Origin: Kribbella qitaiheensis
GTDB lineage: Bacteria > Actinomycetota > Actinomycetes > Propionibacteriales > Kribbellaceae
Length of the DNA: 64,000 bases
Direction: 5' to 3'
Assembly (NCBI RefSeq): GCF_014217565.1
Contig: NZ_CP043661.1
Location: forward strand, 1,426,001 to 1,490,000
Shown one piece after another: positions 17,840-26,763 of this stretch (positions within the stretch are counted from its first letter, which is position 1; the number at the start of each line of letters is the position of its first letter). The notes below the pieces were generated by a model. It did no database searches. It had not been told where the DNA came from and saw only the letters and a list, made by a program, of their open reading frames with translations. Made by a program: the position numbers and the translations under genes.

Positions 17840-17880
17840 CTGAGTGATCAAACAAATTTCTTGTTGATTTGTTTACTCAG
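17840..17880. promoter_or_regulatory. Nested palindrome, probable DeoR operator
   Basis: CTGAGT (17840-17845) pairs with ACTCAG (17875-17880), and inside it AAACAAAT (17850-17857) pairs with ATTTGTTT (17867-17874). The element sits in the divergent gap between the DeoR gene and the MFS gene at 17931 and is strikingly AT-rich in a GC-rich region. TTTGTTT-type repeats are typical of DeoR operators, so it probably controls both directions. Confidence 0.65.
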
Positions 17881-17930
17881 GGTGTTCAATTGCACAGGTC
17901 AGCTAGGGCTTGAGTGAGGGGTTTCTGTTC

Positions 17931-19103
17931 GTGGTCGACGACATGCAAGCGATCCAGGATCGCCAGCTGGTCCGCCGGTCCCGGATCGCGGTGGCGGCGA
18001 TCTTCTGTGTCCACGGCTCGGTGACCGGCTCCTTCGCGACCCGGGTGCCGTGGATCCAGGAGCACGCCTCCGTCAGCGCCGGGCAGCTCGGGCTCGCGCT
18101 GGCCTTCCCGGCGATCGGCGCCTCGCTGTCGATGCCGCTCGCCGCCCGGATCAGCCATCGCTTCGGCACTCGCGCCGCCCAGCGATTCCTGATCGCCCTC
18201 TGGACCCTCGCGCTGATCCTCCCGTCGCTCGCCACCAACCTGCTGACGCTTTGCGCCGCCTTGTTCGTTTACGGCGCGACCGCGGGAATGGCGGATGTGG
18301 CGATGAACGCGCTCGGCGTCGAGATCGAACATCGGCTGGGCAAATCGATCATGTCCGGCCTGCACGGGATGTGGAGCGTCGGTGCGCTGCTCGGTTCCGG
18401 CGTCGGCACCATCGCGGCGCACCTCGACATCAGCGCCCAACTCCACCACCTGGTAGCCGCGGGTGTCTTGACGGTGCTCGGGGCGGTTGCCTCGCAGTAC
18501 GTGCTGAACCTCCATCCGGCCGAGGACGAGGAAGCGCCGCCACGGTTCGCGCTGCCGCCGAAGTCCGCCTTGCTGATCGGTGCGGTCGGGTTCTGCGCGG
18601 TGTTCGCCGAGGGCGCCAGCCTCGACTGGTCGGCTGTCTATCTGCGCGACATCCTGACCACCTCGGCCGGCGTCGCCGCGGGTGCGACCACCGGGTTCGC
18701 GCTGACGATGGCGATCGCGCGCATCGCCGGCGATGCGGTCGTGAACCGCTGGGGCCCGGTCCGTACTGTGCGCGTGAGCGGGATCATCGCGACCCTCGGC
18801 GGCATCCTGGTCGTGATCGCGTCGAACCCGCTCGTGGCGATGGTGGGGTTCGGCCTGCTCGGGCTGGGCATCGCGGTCGTAGTACCGCTGGCTTTCGCCG
18901 CCGCGGGGCACGCCGGCCCGAACAAGAGCCAGGCCATCGCCGGCGTGGCAACCGTCACCTACGCCTCCGGCCTGGTCGCCCCGTCCATCATCGGAGGCAT
19001 CGCCCAGGCCTCCAACCTCACCATCTCCTTCATCGTCGTCACAGCGCTAACGGTCGGCCTCGCGATCTTCGCCCCCGTACTACGCCCACGCGCGTCGCTC
19101 TAG
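17931..19103 (+). CDS. MFS transporter (YbjJ-like), paralogue of the 15774-16988 gene
   Basis: About 390 residues from GTG 17931, chosen because GAGGGG lies nine bases upstream; TTG 17910 and ATG 17943 are alternatives. Twelve membrane segments are readable. AARISHRFGTRAAQ is the MFS loop 2-3 motif, and GMADVAMNALGVEIE and HGMWSVGALLG are shared with the MFS gene on the other side of the DeoR regulator. The similarity and divergent placement suggest an old duplication under one operator. Substrate is unknown. Confidence 0.82.
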   Translation: MVDDMQAIQDRQLVRRSRIAVAAIFCVHGSVTGSFATRVPWIQEHASVSAGQLGLALAFPAIGASLSMPLAARISHRFGTRAAQRFLIALWTLALILPSLATNLLTLCAALFVYGATAGMADVAMNALGVEIEHRLGKSIMSGLHGMWSVGALLGSGVGTIAAHLDISAQLHHLVAAGVLTVLGAVASQYVLNLHPAEDEEAPPRFALPPKSALLIGAVGFCAVFAEGASLDWSAVYLRDILTTSAGVAAGATTGFALTMAIARIAGDAVVNRWGPVRTVRVSGIIATLGGILVVIASNPLVAMVGFGLLGLGIAVVVPLAFAAAGHAGPNKSQAIAGVATVTYASGLVAPSIIGGIAQASNLTISFIVVTALTVGLAIFAPVLRPRASL

Positions 19104-19151
19104 CCGGCACGCCACCTTCAGCGCCGTACTACGCCCGCGTACCGCGGGGTC

Positions 19152-19173
19152 TGAGGGCGACCCGGCGCCCTCA
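19152..19173. terminator. Hairpin between convergent MFS and SMP-30 genes
   Basis: TGAGGGCG (19152-19159) pairs perfectly with CGCCCTCA (19166-19173). It overlaps the stop codon of the SMP-30 gene on the minus strand. There is no T-tract, so it may be a weak or Rho-assisted bidirectional terminator. Confidence 0.4.
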
Positions 19174-19998
19174 GGGGCGGCCCGCGTGTGGGGCTGGGGC
19201 GGGAGTGGTGAGGAGTTGGCCGGTGCGAGCCGGGGTGAACATGTTCTCGAAGCCACTCCACTCGGCCGCGAGGATGTAGAGCGCGGCGCCGTCCTCGCCA
19301 CCCAGCATGCAGGCGAAAGCACCCCGGTCGAGTTCGACCTTCTGCAACACCTCACCGCCCTCCCGCACCCGGACGCACTGCTGATTGGGCACATCGGCGT
19401 ACCAGACAGCTCCCTCGGCATCCAGACAGATCCCATCCGGATGCTGCCCCTCGCCGAGGTCCGCCCACACCCGCCGATTCGCAAGGCTGCCGTCCGCGCC
19501 GATGTCGAAGGCGCTCAACCGGCACCCGTACGACTCCGCGACGATCAGCGTCGTCCCGTCCTCGCTCACCGCCATCCCGTTCCCGAACGCGATCCCATCG
19601 GCGACCTGCCGGACCTCCCCTTCGGGAGTGACGACAACGATCACCCCCGGCTTCGAGAAGTCGAACCACCCACCGTTGACGAAGGTGTACCCGCGCCGAT
19701 CGACCACGATCTCGTTGAACATGTCCGCGACCCCACTCAGGTCGGCATGCTCGACCAGCGCCCCGTCCCGCTCTTGCCGCAACAACCGCACCCCCGCGAC
19801 GACGATCAACCGCCCATCCGGCAACCAGTCGATCGAGAACGGCAACGTCTCCGGCGGAACGCTCGCCATCAGCTCGCTCTTGCCCTCGGCATCAACCGCG
19901 AGAATCTCGCCGGTCCCCCAGTTCGAGAACCACAACCGCCCCTCCCGCCACCGCGGCGACTCCCCGAACGCCAACCCGCCCAGCACCAACTCCACCAT
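19171..19998 (-). CDS. SMP-30/gluconolactonase/LRE-family protein
   Basis: 275 residues from ATG 19998. The six-bladed beta-propeller begins with LAFGESPRWREGRLWFSNW, where the Glu is the first metal ligand. FNEIVVDRRGYTFVN gives the Asn/Asp region near residue 95 and GQHPDGICLDAEGAVWYA the catalytic Asp near residue 190. The family hydrolyses sugar lactones such as gluconolactone, or arabino- and xylono-lactones, with a divalent metal. It is monocistronic here, so the sugar is not clear from context. Confidence 0.85.
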   Translation of the reverse strand: MVELVLGGLAFGESPRWREGRLWFSNWGTGEILAVDAEGKSELMASVPPETLPFSIDWLPDGRLIVVAGVRLLRQERDGALVEHADLSGVADMFNEIVVDRRGYTFVNGGWFDFSKPGVIVVVTPEGEVRQVADGIAFGNGMAVSEDGTTLIVAESYGCRLSAFDIGADGSLANRRVWADLGEGQHPDGICLDAEGAVWYADVPNQQCVRVREGGEVLQKVELDRGAFACMLGGEDGAALYILAAEWSGFENMFTPARTGQLLTTPAPAPHAGRP

Positions 19999-20183
19999 CA
20001 CAACTCCCAACCTCCGGCGTCCCCTCTGAACGCCCTCACCCGTAGTACGAACCCACCCCCACCTTTTCGACACCCACCAACAAACCGCTGTCGCGGGCCG
20101 TGAGGCTGGCCGGACGGGAGGTTGGCGCGGGCGATGAGGCTGGGCTGGGAGCTTGGGCGCGGGTGGTGAGGGTGGGCGGGAGG

Positions 20184-21041
20184 TTAGGCGCGGCGGGCGG
20201 TGGCGACGGTGTAGTGGGCGGTGATGCGGTAGCCCTCGGGGTCTTCGTTGACCGACTGGGCGGCTGCGAGTAGCCGGGACTTGAGTTCGGCGCGCAACTC
20301 TGCGGCATCGGGCCGCTGGGAGAGTGCCGCATCGGCGCTGACCGCCATCGGGTGCTGTGCCGAGTGCGCCAGATACTCCTCCGCAGACGCATTGTCGAAT
20401 ACCAAGCTCTTACGAAGTACTTCGACGGTGAACCCGTACGGCGCAAACGCCGCGTGCAAAGCCTCCGGATCATGCCAGGCAAGCGACTTCGGCTTGTCAG
20501 CAGCGTCACGCGGTTGAGCCGGCCCATCTCCTCCGCCGAAGACCTCACCCATGAACTTGGCGGCGGTCCCGTTCACAACCGTCAACGGCCCACCAGGAAG
20601 CCAATCCGTGACGACAATCCGCCCGTCCGGCGCAACCACTCGCACCATCTCCGCGACCGCAGCCGCCGGGTCCGGCGAGAAGATCACCCCGAACACCGAC
20701 ATCACCAGCTCAACGGACTGATCCTTCACCGGAATCCCCGCCGCATCCCCAACGACGAACTCGGCATCAAGCCCCTGCGCAGCAGCCCGACCCCGAGCAA
20801 CCTCCAGCAACCTGCCCGCCGGATCCACCCCAGTCACCACCGCACCCCGAGCCGCAGCAGCCAATGCGGCGTTCCCGGTCCCACACCCCAGATCCAATAC
20901 GGGCCGCCCCGCCAACGGCCCAACCAACCCGACCACAACCTCAGACACCGGCGCGAGCAACTCCCCCGTCGCCTCATACCTACCAACACCCCAGTCGATC
21001 CCCACGCCAAAACCTCCCACTCGCCGGAGGCCCATCATCAC
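20184..21041 (-). CDS. Class I SAM-dependent methyltransferase
   Basis: 285 residues. VLDLGCGTGNAALAAAARGA (near residues 47-67) is motif I for S-adenosylmethionine binding; VTGVDPAGRLLEVAR is motif II, FVVGDAAGIPVKDQSVELV motif III, and VAPDGRIVVTDW the post-motif strand. It matches the UbiE/Methyltransf_11 group. The first residues (MMMGLRR) contain several possible starts. The target cannot be predicted. It stands alone between the SMP-30 gene and a 590-base repeat-bearing gap. Confidence 0.85.
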   Translation of the reverse strand: MMMGLRRVGGFGVGIDWGVGRYEATGELLAPVSEVVVGLVGPLAGRPVLDLGCGTGNAALAAAARGAVVTGVDPAGRLLEVARGRAAAQGLDAEFVVGDAAGIPVKDQSVELVMSVFGVIFSPDPAAAVAEMVRVVAPDGRIVVTDWLPGGPLTVVNGTAAKFMGEVFGGGDGPAQPRDAADKPKSLAWHDPEALHAAFAPYGFTVEVLRKSLVFDNASAEEYLAHSAQHPMAVSADAALSQRPDAAELRAELKSRLLAAAQSVNEDPEGYRITAHYTVATARRA

Positions 21042-21241
21042 CCCAACGGACCCCAGCGACCACCCCGCCAGATTCCGACCCGACGTCGACGCGATCGCGC
21101 GACCTTGTGCACGAGATCAGCAATCTGCGGCCCGGAAGCACTCAAGCCATGCACAAAGTCGCCCCAAACCGACCGACGCCGCGTACCACTCCGCCGACAC
21201 GCTGCTTAGCCTGCTCGGCGAGTGCGGGTCTGGGAAGTCGA

Positions 21242-21291
21242 GCTGCCGGGTTTTTCGTCCGCTGCCGGGTTTTTCGTCCGCTGCCGGGTTT
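21242..21291. repeat. 19-bp tandem repeat, 2.6 copies
   Basis: The unit GCTGCCGGGTTTTTCGTCC occurs at 21242-21260 and 21261-21279 without mismatch, followed by the first 12 bases of a third copy. It lies in the gene-free stretch 21042-21627 downstream of the isomerase and upstream of the methyltransferase start. No ORF or promoter is clearly associated with it. Confidence 0.85.
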
Positions 21292-21403
21292 ATAGCGCGC
21301 TATCGGCCGAGCATCGTGCCAGCGGACCCGATCCCTGGCCCACCCGCACCCCGGGGAACCAGGCGGCGGCGAACCATGGTGGGCAGCACCAACCAGCGCC
21401 CGA

Positions 21404-21581
21404 CGTAGGAGCCGCGTGGGCGCCTTGACCAGCCGGCACCGTAGGAGCCGCGTGGGCGCCTTTACCAGCCGGCGCCGTAGGAGCCGCGTGGGCGCCTTAC
21501 CAGCCGGCGCCGTAGGAGCCGCGTGGGCGCCTTACCAGCCGGCGACGCAGGAGCCGCGTGGGCGCCTTGACCAGCCGGCGA
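21404..21581. repeat. 35-36-bp tandem repeat, five copies plus a partial sixth
   Basis: The unit begins CGTAGGAGCCGCGTGGGCGC and ends in CCAGCCGGC plus two or three variable bases. Successive copies are 36, 36, 35, 35 and 36 bases and differ at only a few positions; a degenerate sixth copy starts at 21582. The array ends about 45 bases after the stop of the sugar isomerase gene (minus strand). The stretch 21042-21627 otherwise holds no gene that I can support. It could be a minisatellite-type array, a transcription-termination zone or a protein-binding array. Confidence 0.85.
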
Positions 21582-21627
21582 CGCAGGAGCGGCGCCCCGG
21601 CGTGGGCGGGACGAGCGGAGTACGGAG

Positions 21628-22636
21628 CTACTTGTCCGTGGCGAAGGCGTCGTCGAAGGAGCCTTCTGGTTTGTCGAAGGCGAGGGCTCGGATGGTGTTG
21701 ACGGCTTCGGCGGCGCCGACCTTGCGCTCCATGCCTGCGTCTTCCCATTCGACCGAGATCGGGCCGTCGTAGCCGATCGAGTTGAGGACGCGGAAGCAGT
21801 CCTCCCAGTTCACGTCGCCGTGGCCGGTCGAGTAGAAGTCCCAGCCGCGGCGCGGGTCGCCCCACGGCAGGTGGGAGCCGAGGCGGCCGTTGCGTCCGCC
21901 GCCGACCCGCATCCGGGTGTCCTTGCAGTCGACGTGGTAGATCCGGTCCTTGAAGTCCCAGAGGAACGCGGGCCGGGTCGATGTCCTGCCAGACCATGTG
22001 GCTGGGGTCCCAGTTCAGCCCGAAGGCCTCGCGGTGCCCGATCGCCTCCAGCGTCAGCACGGTGGTCCAGTAGTCGTACGCGATCTCCGACGGGTGCACC
22101 TCGTGCGCGAACCGCACACCGACCTCGTCGAAGACGTCCAGGATCGGGTTCCACCGATCCGCGAAGTCCTTGTACCCCGCTTCGATCGCCGAAGCCGGCA
22201 CCGGCGGGAACATCGCGACGTACTGCCAGATCGACGACCCGGTGAAGCCGATCACCGTCTTCACGCCGAGCTTCGCGGCAGCCCGCGCGGTGTTCTTCAT
22301 GTCCTCGGCGGCCCGCTGCCGCACGCCTTCCGGCGTACCGTCGCCCCACACCCGCGACGGCAGGATCGCCTGGTGCCGGAAGTCGATCGGGTTGTCGCAG
22401 ATCGCCTGGCCGACGAGGTGGTTCGAGATCGCGAAGACCTGAAGCCCGTGCCGCTCGAGGATCTCCTTGCGGCCGGCGATGTAGTTCTCGTCGTCGATGG
22501 CCTGCTGTACGTCGAAGTGATCCCCCGAGCAGGCGATCTCGACGCCGTCGTACCCCCAGGAAGCAGCGAGACCGCAGACCTCTTCGAACGGCAGGTCGGC
22601 CCACTGGCCGGTGAACAGAGTGATCGGGCGTGGCAT
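21628..22636 (-). CDS. Sugar phosphate isomerase/epimerase, TIM barrel (reading frame interrupted by +1 base)
   Basis: 335 residues when repaired. It reads from ATG 22636 ([20 protein letters not shown]) through [14 protein letters not shown] and [14 protein letters not shown] to [15 protein letters not shown]. An extra base in GGCCCGCG (complement of 21970-21974) then shifts the frame. Removing it gives [20 protein letters not shown] and then the conserved [16 protein letters not shown] and [10 protein letters not shown]. Glu, Asp, His and Glu metal ligands of the AP-endonuclease-2/xylose-isomerase-like family are visible. It is 10 bases downstream of the Gfo/Idh/MocA gene, so the pair probably handles an inositol or keto-sugar. 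Confidence 0.75.
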
Positions 22637-22646
22637 GCGCTGGCTC

Positions 22647-23741
22647 CTAAAGAGAATCGACGGTGGTCCAGGCGCCGTCGGCTGCGGCTGACCGCAGTAC
22701 GGCGTCGACGATGCGGGTGGAACGTGCGCCGGCGGCGAAGTCGGGCAAGCCGTCCGGGCGATCGCCCTGGGCTGCCGCGTAGCTGTCGGCGACGAACGAG
22801 TCGAAGGCGTCCTGGTAGCCCTGGGCATGACCGGCCGGCAGCCGGTTCACCCTCGCGGCGGGCGGGCTCAGGGTGTCGGGATCGCGGGTCAGCAACTCAC
22901 TGGCGACCCGGCGACCGACCCACAGCCGATCCGGGTCTTCCTGGTCGAAACCGAAGCTCGACTCGGTCCCGGAGACTTCGAGGTACAGCCTGTTCTTCCG
23001 GCCGGCGGCGACCTGGCTGACCACGACCGTGCCCACGACGCCGGCGGCGGTCCGGAACTGGGCCGTCGCAAGATCCTCGGTCCGTACTTCGACGCCGCCG
23101 CGGGTGCCCCTGATCGTCCGCGTCTGCGCGCTGATCTCGGCGATCCGGTCGCCGGTGACGAATTCGGTCAGGTCGCACCAGTGCGACCCGATGTCGGCGA
23201 ACGCCCGCGACGGACCGCCGGCCTGGTCGTCCACCCGCCAGTTGTCGTCGTCGGCCTCGGCCAGCCAGTCCTGCAGGTAGCTCCCGTGCAGGCTGGTGAT
23301 CTGACCCGCGTCACCGGCGGCGATCCTGGTCCGCAACTCGCGGACCATCGGGTGGTACCGGTAGACGAACGGGACCGTCCCGATCCGGCCCGCCTCCTCG
23401 GCTGCGGCGAGCAACCCGGTGGCGTCCTTCGCGGAGGTGGCCAGCGGCTTCTCGCAGATGACGTGCTTGCCCGCGTCGAGCGCTCGCAGGGCCACCGGCA
23501 GATGCGTGTTGTTCGGCGTACAGACGTGAATCAGATCGACGTCGGAGGCTAAAAGCTCATCGAGAGTCGCGAAACCCTGGTCGGCGCCAGTGGCCTCGGC
23601 CGCGGCCCCCGCGCGATCCGGGCCGGAGCCGACCGCGCCGACCACCTGCGCGCCTGAGACCAACGCGGACCGACCGTGCACCCGACCCATGAAGCCGCCG
23701 CCGACGATCCCGACTCTGAGCTTGCGCGCACCGGTGGACAT
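22647..23741 (-). CDS. Gfo/Idh/MocA-family oxidoreductase
   Basis: 364 residues. The N-terminal Rossmann motif is [47 protein letters not shown] contains the family's catalytic-lysine EKP motif near residue 98. The C-terminal alpha/beta domain has [16 protein letters not shown] with the substrate-binding Asp and His. It pairs with the isomerase gene downstream and is divergent from a ROK regulator (70-base gap with an inverted repeat). Likely role: NAD-dependent oxidation of a cyclitol or sugar. The exact substrate is unknown. Confidence 0.88.
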   Translation of the reverse strand: MSTGARKLRVGIVGGGFMGRVHGRSALVSGAQVVGAVGSGPDRAGAAAEATGADQGFATLDELLASDVDLIHVCTPNNTHLPVALRALDAGKHVICEKPLATSAKDATGLLAAAEEAGRIGTVPFVYRYHPMVRELRTRIAAGDAGQITSLHGSYLQDWLAEADDDNWRVDDQAGGPSRAFADIGSHWCDLTEFVTGDRIAEISAQTRTIRGTRGGVEVRTEDLATAQFRTAAGVVGTVVVSQVAAGRKNRLYLEVSGTESSFGFDQEDPDRLWVGRRVASELLTRDPDTLSPPAARVNRLPAGHAQGYQDAFDSFVADSYAAAQGDRPDGLPDFAAGARSTRIVDAVLRSAAADGAWTTVDSL

Positions 23742-23761
23742 GCCTGCGACGCTATGTGAAG

Positions 23762-23785
23762 CTTTTGTTCCCCGTCAAGCAAAAG
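23762..23785. promoter_or_regulatory. Inverted repeat in the dehydrogenase/ROK divergent promoter
   Basis: CTTTTG (23762-23767) and CAAAAG (23780-23785) form a perfect 6-bp inverted repeat with a 12-base spacer, midway between the two divergent starts. It is probably the operator of the ROK regulator. Confidence 0.5.
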
Positions 23786-23811
23786 TCCACCGACGAACGG
23801 CGGAAGTCCCG

Positions 23812-24942
23812 ATGGCCAACGAAAGCGCACCAGCCGCGGAGCCGGATCCGCTGCTGCGGTTGCTGCTGGACGGCGAGCCCCGGACCCGCAACCAGCTGAT
23901 GGATCTCACCGGCCTGGCCCGGTCGACCGTGACCGGGCGACTGGAGGTCCTGCTCGCCCAGGAGTACGTCGCGCCCTACGAAGCGGCCGAGTCGACCGGC
24001 GGCCGGCCGCCGGCGCGCTTCAGGTTCAACCCGTCGGCCCGGCAGGTGCTCGCCGCGGATGTCGGCGCGACCCACCTGACCGTCGCGCTCACCGACCTCA
24101 GCGGGCTGATCATCGACAGCGTCACGACTCCCCACAACATCGCCGAGGGCCCGGAGACCGTGCTGGCCGAGCTCGCCGCACACGGGCACCGACTGCTCGG
24201 CAACGGGCGACTGGCCGGTACCGGCGTCGGGCTGCCGGGACCGGTCGAGCACCTCACCGGCCGGCCGAACCATCCACCGATCATGCCGGGCTGGGACTCG
24301 TACGACGTCGTCGGCCGGCTGTCCCGCGAATTCGCCGGCCCCGTGCTCGTCGACAACGACGTCAACCTGATGGCCCTCGGCGAGCACACCGGCCGGTACG
24401 CCGAGGTCGAGCACCTGTTGTTCGTCAAAGTTGCCACCGGCATCGGCGCCGGCGTGATCAGCGGCGGCCGGCTGCACCGCGGCGCACAAGGCGCGGCCGG
24501 CGACATCGGGCACATCCAGGCCCCCGGCCACACCGAGCTGTGTCGCTGCGGCAATACCGGTTGCCTGGAAGCGATCGCCTCCGCGGCGGCCATCGCAGCC
24601 CGACTCCGCGCAGCGGGCCTCCCTGCGGAGACCAGCCAGGACGTGGTGGAACTCATCCGCGCCGGCAACCCCATCGCGACCCAGGCGGTTCGTCAGGCAG
24701 GCCGCGAGATCGGGACCGTCCTGGCCGCCTGCGTCAGCCTACTGAACCCGTCCGTCATCGTGATCGGCGGCTCGTTGTCCCAGGCCGGCGACAGCCTGCT
24801 GGCCGGGATCCGCGAAGCGATCTATGCCAGATCCTTGCCCTTGGCCACTACCGCGCTCCAGGTCGTTGCTTCCGGCACCGGCCGGGACGCCCCGCTACGA
24901 GGCGCCGCGGCAATGGTCCAGCAGTACGTCCTCGGGCTGTGA
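23812..24942 (+). CDS. ROK-family transcriptional regulator
   Basis: 376 residues from ATG 23812. A winged helix-turn-helix (RNQLMDLTGLARSTVTGRLE) occupies about residues 20-60. The ROK domain follows with VLAADVGATHLTVAL, GTGVGLPGPVE, VLVDNDVNLMALGE and the zinc motif CRCGNTGCLE near residue 243. The DVGATH loop retains the ATP-binding-like residues, but the helix-turn-helix marks it as a regulator. It is divergent from the dehydrogenase-isomerase pair and presumably represses it until the sugar binds. Confidence 0.88.
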   Translation: MANESAPAAEPDPLLRLLLDGEPRTRNQLMDLTGLARSTVTGRLEVLLAQEYVAPYEAAESTGGRPPARFRFNPSARQVLAADVGATHLTVALTDLSGLIIDSVTTPHNIAEGPETVLAELAAHGHRLLGNGRLAGTGVGLPGPVEHLTGRPNHPPIMPGWDSYDVVGRLSREFAGPVLVDNDVNLMALGEHTGRYAEVEHLLFVKVATGIGAGVISGGRLHRGAQGAAGDIGHIQAPGHTELCRCGNTGCLEAIASAAAIAARLRAAGLPAETSQDVVELIRAGNPIATQAVRQAGREIGTVLAACVSLLNPSVIVIGGSLSQAGDSLLAGIREAIYARSLPLATTALQVVASGTGRDAPLRGAAAMVQQYVLGL

Positions 24943-24956
24943 AGCCGAGACGCCGG

Positions 24957-25962
24957 TCAGCCCCAGCGTTCGGACTTCGCTGACCTCGAGACCAGGCTGA
25001 AGAGCATGTCCTTGGGTGTCATCTCACCGGCGACGACCTTGGTGACATGCTCCGCGATCGGCATCTCGACGTCGTGGTGATGCGCCAACTCGGAGATGGA
25101 CGAGCAGGACTTCACGCCCTCAGCCACCTGGCGGGTAGCGCCGGCGATCTCGGCCACGGTCATCCCCTGGCCGAGCTTCTCGCCGAAGGTCCGGTTCCGC
25201 GACAACGGCGACGAACAGGTCGCCACCAAGTCACCAAGACCGGCCAGGCCGGAGAACGTGTGCTCGTCCGCGCCCAACGCAGTACCGAGCCGGGCTGTCT
25301 CCACCAACCCGCGCGTGATCACCGAGGCCCGGGCGTTGTCCCCGAAGCCGAGACCGACAGCCATCCCGACGGCCAACGCGATCACGTTCTTGGTCGCGCC
25401 GCCGAGCTCGCAGCCGATCACGTCGTTGTTCGTGTACGGGCGGAACGTCGGCGAGTGGCACAGCTTCTGCAGCCGCGCCGCCGTCCCTTCATCAGCACAC
25501 GCCACCACGGCAGCGGCCGGTTGCCCTTCAGCGATCTCGCGAGCAAGGTTCGGCCCCGACACCACGGCGATCCGCTCGGGACCGGCCCCGGTGAGCTCGG
25601 CGATCACCTCGCTCATCCGCTTCGTCGTACCGACCTCGACGCCCTTCATAAGACTGACCAGCGGTACTGCGGCCGGCAGCACGTCGGCCCAGTCGCGCAG
25701 GTTGTCCCGCAACGACTGCGAAGGAACGGCGAGCACGATCGCCTCGGAACCCTCGGCCGCCTGTGCCGGGTCATGCGTTGCGGTGATGGCGTCCGGCAGC
25801 CGCAGCCCGGGCAGGTAGTCCGGGTTCTCGTGCCGGCTGTTGATCGCCTCGCAGAGCGATTCGCGGCGACCCCACAGCGACACCTGGTTCCCGGGCCTGC
25901 GCGAGCACAATGGCGAAGGCCGTCCCCCACGAGCCGGCACCGAACACCGCGACTTTGGTCAT
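24957..25962 (-). CDS. gpsA: Glycerol-3-phosphate dehydrogenase [NAD(P)+] (reading frame interrupted by +1 base)
   Basis: 334 residues when repaired. It reads MTKVAVFGAGSWGTAFAIVL in one frame, then an extra base in AGGCCCGGG (complement of 25893-25897) moves to the frame GNQVSLWGRRESLCEAINSR and onward. Family motifs follow: VPSQSLRDNL, SLMKGVEVGT, VVSGPNLAREIAEGQP, GGATKNVIALAVG with the catalytic lysine, and GLGDLVATCSSPLSRNRTFG. The enzyme makes sn-glycerol-3-phosphate for phospholipids and is normally essential, so a real inactivation is unlikely. Its start overlaps the plsC stop by four bases. Confidence 0.85.
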
Positions 25963-26747
25963 CGAGTCTCCTCATCCTCAGGCTGGTTCCGCGGGTCGAA
26001 CAATTCCTTGGGCGGGGTCTCACCGCGCAGTACGCCGAGCTCGCCGGCGACCCGGTTCATGATCGCCTCGGTTGCCTCGTGCAACAGCTCGGTGGTGATC
26101 GGGCGGCCCTGGAACGCGCTCAGGTCGACCGGCTCGCCGGCCAGCACCCGCATCGTCTTGCGAGGCAGCAGCCGGATCCGCATGCTGCCGTACGACGCGA
26201 ACACCTCTTGCGCGCCCCAGTTCGCGATCGGGATCACCGGGCAGCCGGTCAGCAACGCGATCCTTGCGGCACCGGTCTTGCCGGTCATCGGCCACAGCTC
26301 CTGGTCGCGCGTGATCGTGCCCTCGGGATAGACGCCGACGCACTCGCCCTTCTCCACCGCCGCAACCGCCGCGCGGAACGCATCCGCGGCCTCGGCAGAA
26401 TCGCGATAGACGGGGATCTGCCCGGCGCTGGTGATGATCCGGCCGGCGATCGGCAGCTTGAACAGCGACGCCTTGCCGAGCAGCCGCGGGATCCGCCGGC
26501 ACTCCCAGATATAGAGGCCGAGGACGAACGGGTCGAAGTGCGAGATGTGGTTCGTCACGAACACCATGCCGCCGGTCCGGGGCAGGTTCTGCATGCCGCG
26601 GAAGTCCCGCTTGGTCCAGAACAGCATGAACGGTTTGACGATGACGACCACCAGGCCGAACCAGAAACCACGGCGCGGCCGGGGTCCCTCGGTCCTGCGC
26701 TGGCCGTTCACTTCGGCCTCCTGGTCGTCGTACGAGCCGTCGGTCAT
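25959..26747 (-). CDS. plsC: 1-acyl-sn-glycerol-3-phosphate acyltransferase
   Basis: 262 residues. After a basic N-terminus and a hydrophobic segment (about residues 28-45) come the PlsC motifs: FVTNHISHFDPFV (HX4D-type catalytic box, with Asn-His and Asp), VYRDSAEAADAFRAA, GVYPEGTITRDQ and PVIPIANWGAQE. The enzyme acylates lysophosphatidate at the membrane. It is translationally coupled to gpsA, which supplies its precursor. Its start is only 16 bases from the divergent cofC start. Confidence 0.9.
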   Translation of the reverse strand: MTDGSYDDQEAEVNGQRRTEGPRPRRGFWFGLVVVIVKPFMLFWTKRDFRGMQNLPRTGGMVFVTNHISHFDPFVLGLYIWECRRIPRLLGKASLFKLPIAGRIITSAGQIPVYRDSAEAADAFRAAVAAVEKGECVGVYPEGTITRDQELWPMTGKTGAARIALLTGCPVIPIANWGAQEVFASYGSMRIRLLPRKTMRVLAGEPVDLSAFQGRPITTELLHEATEAIMNRVAGELGVLRGETPPKELFDPRNQPEDEETR

Positions 26748-26763
26748 GGGAGAATCCTGCCTG

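Noticed and set aside
21404-21581. CRISPR array
   Set aside because: Repeats are directly adjacent with no unique spacers, and there is no cas gene nearby.
21497-21970. Extension of the isomerase reading frame into the tandem repeats
   Set aside because: The extension is only the wrong frame after the +1 insertion. The corrected protein stops at 21628, before the array.
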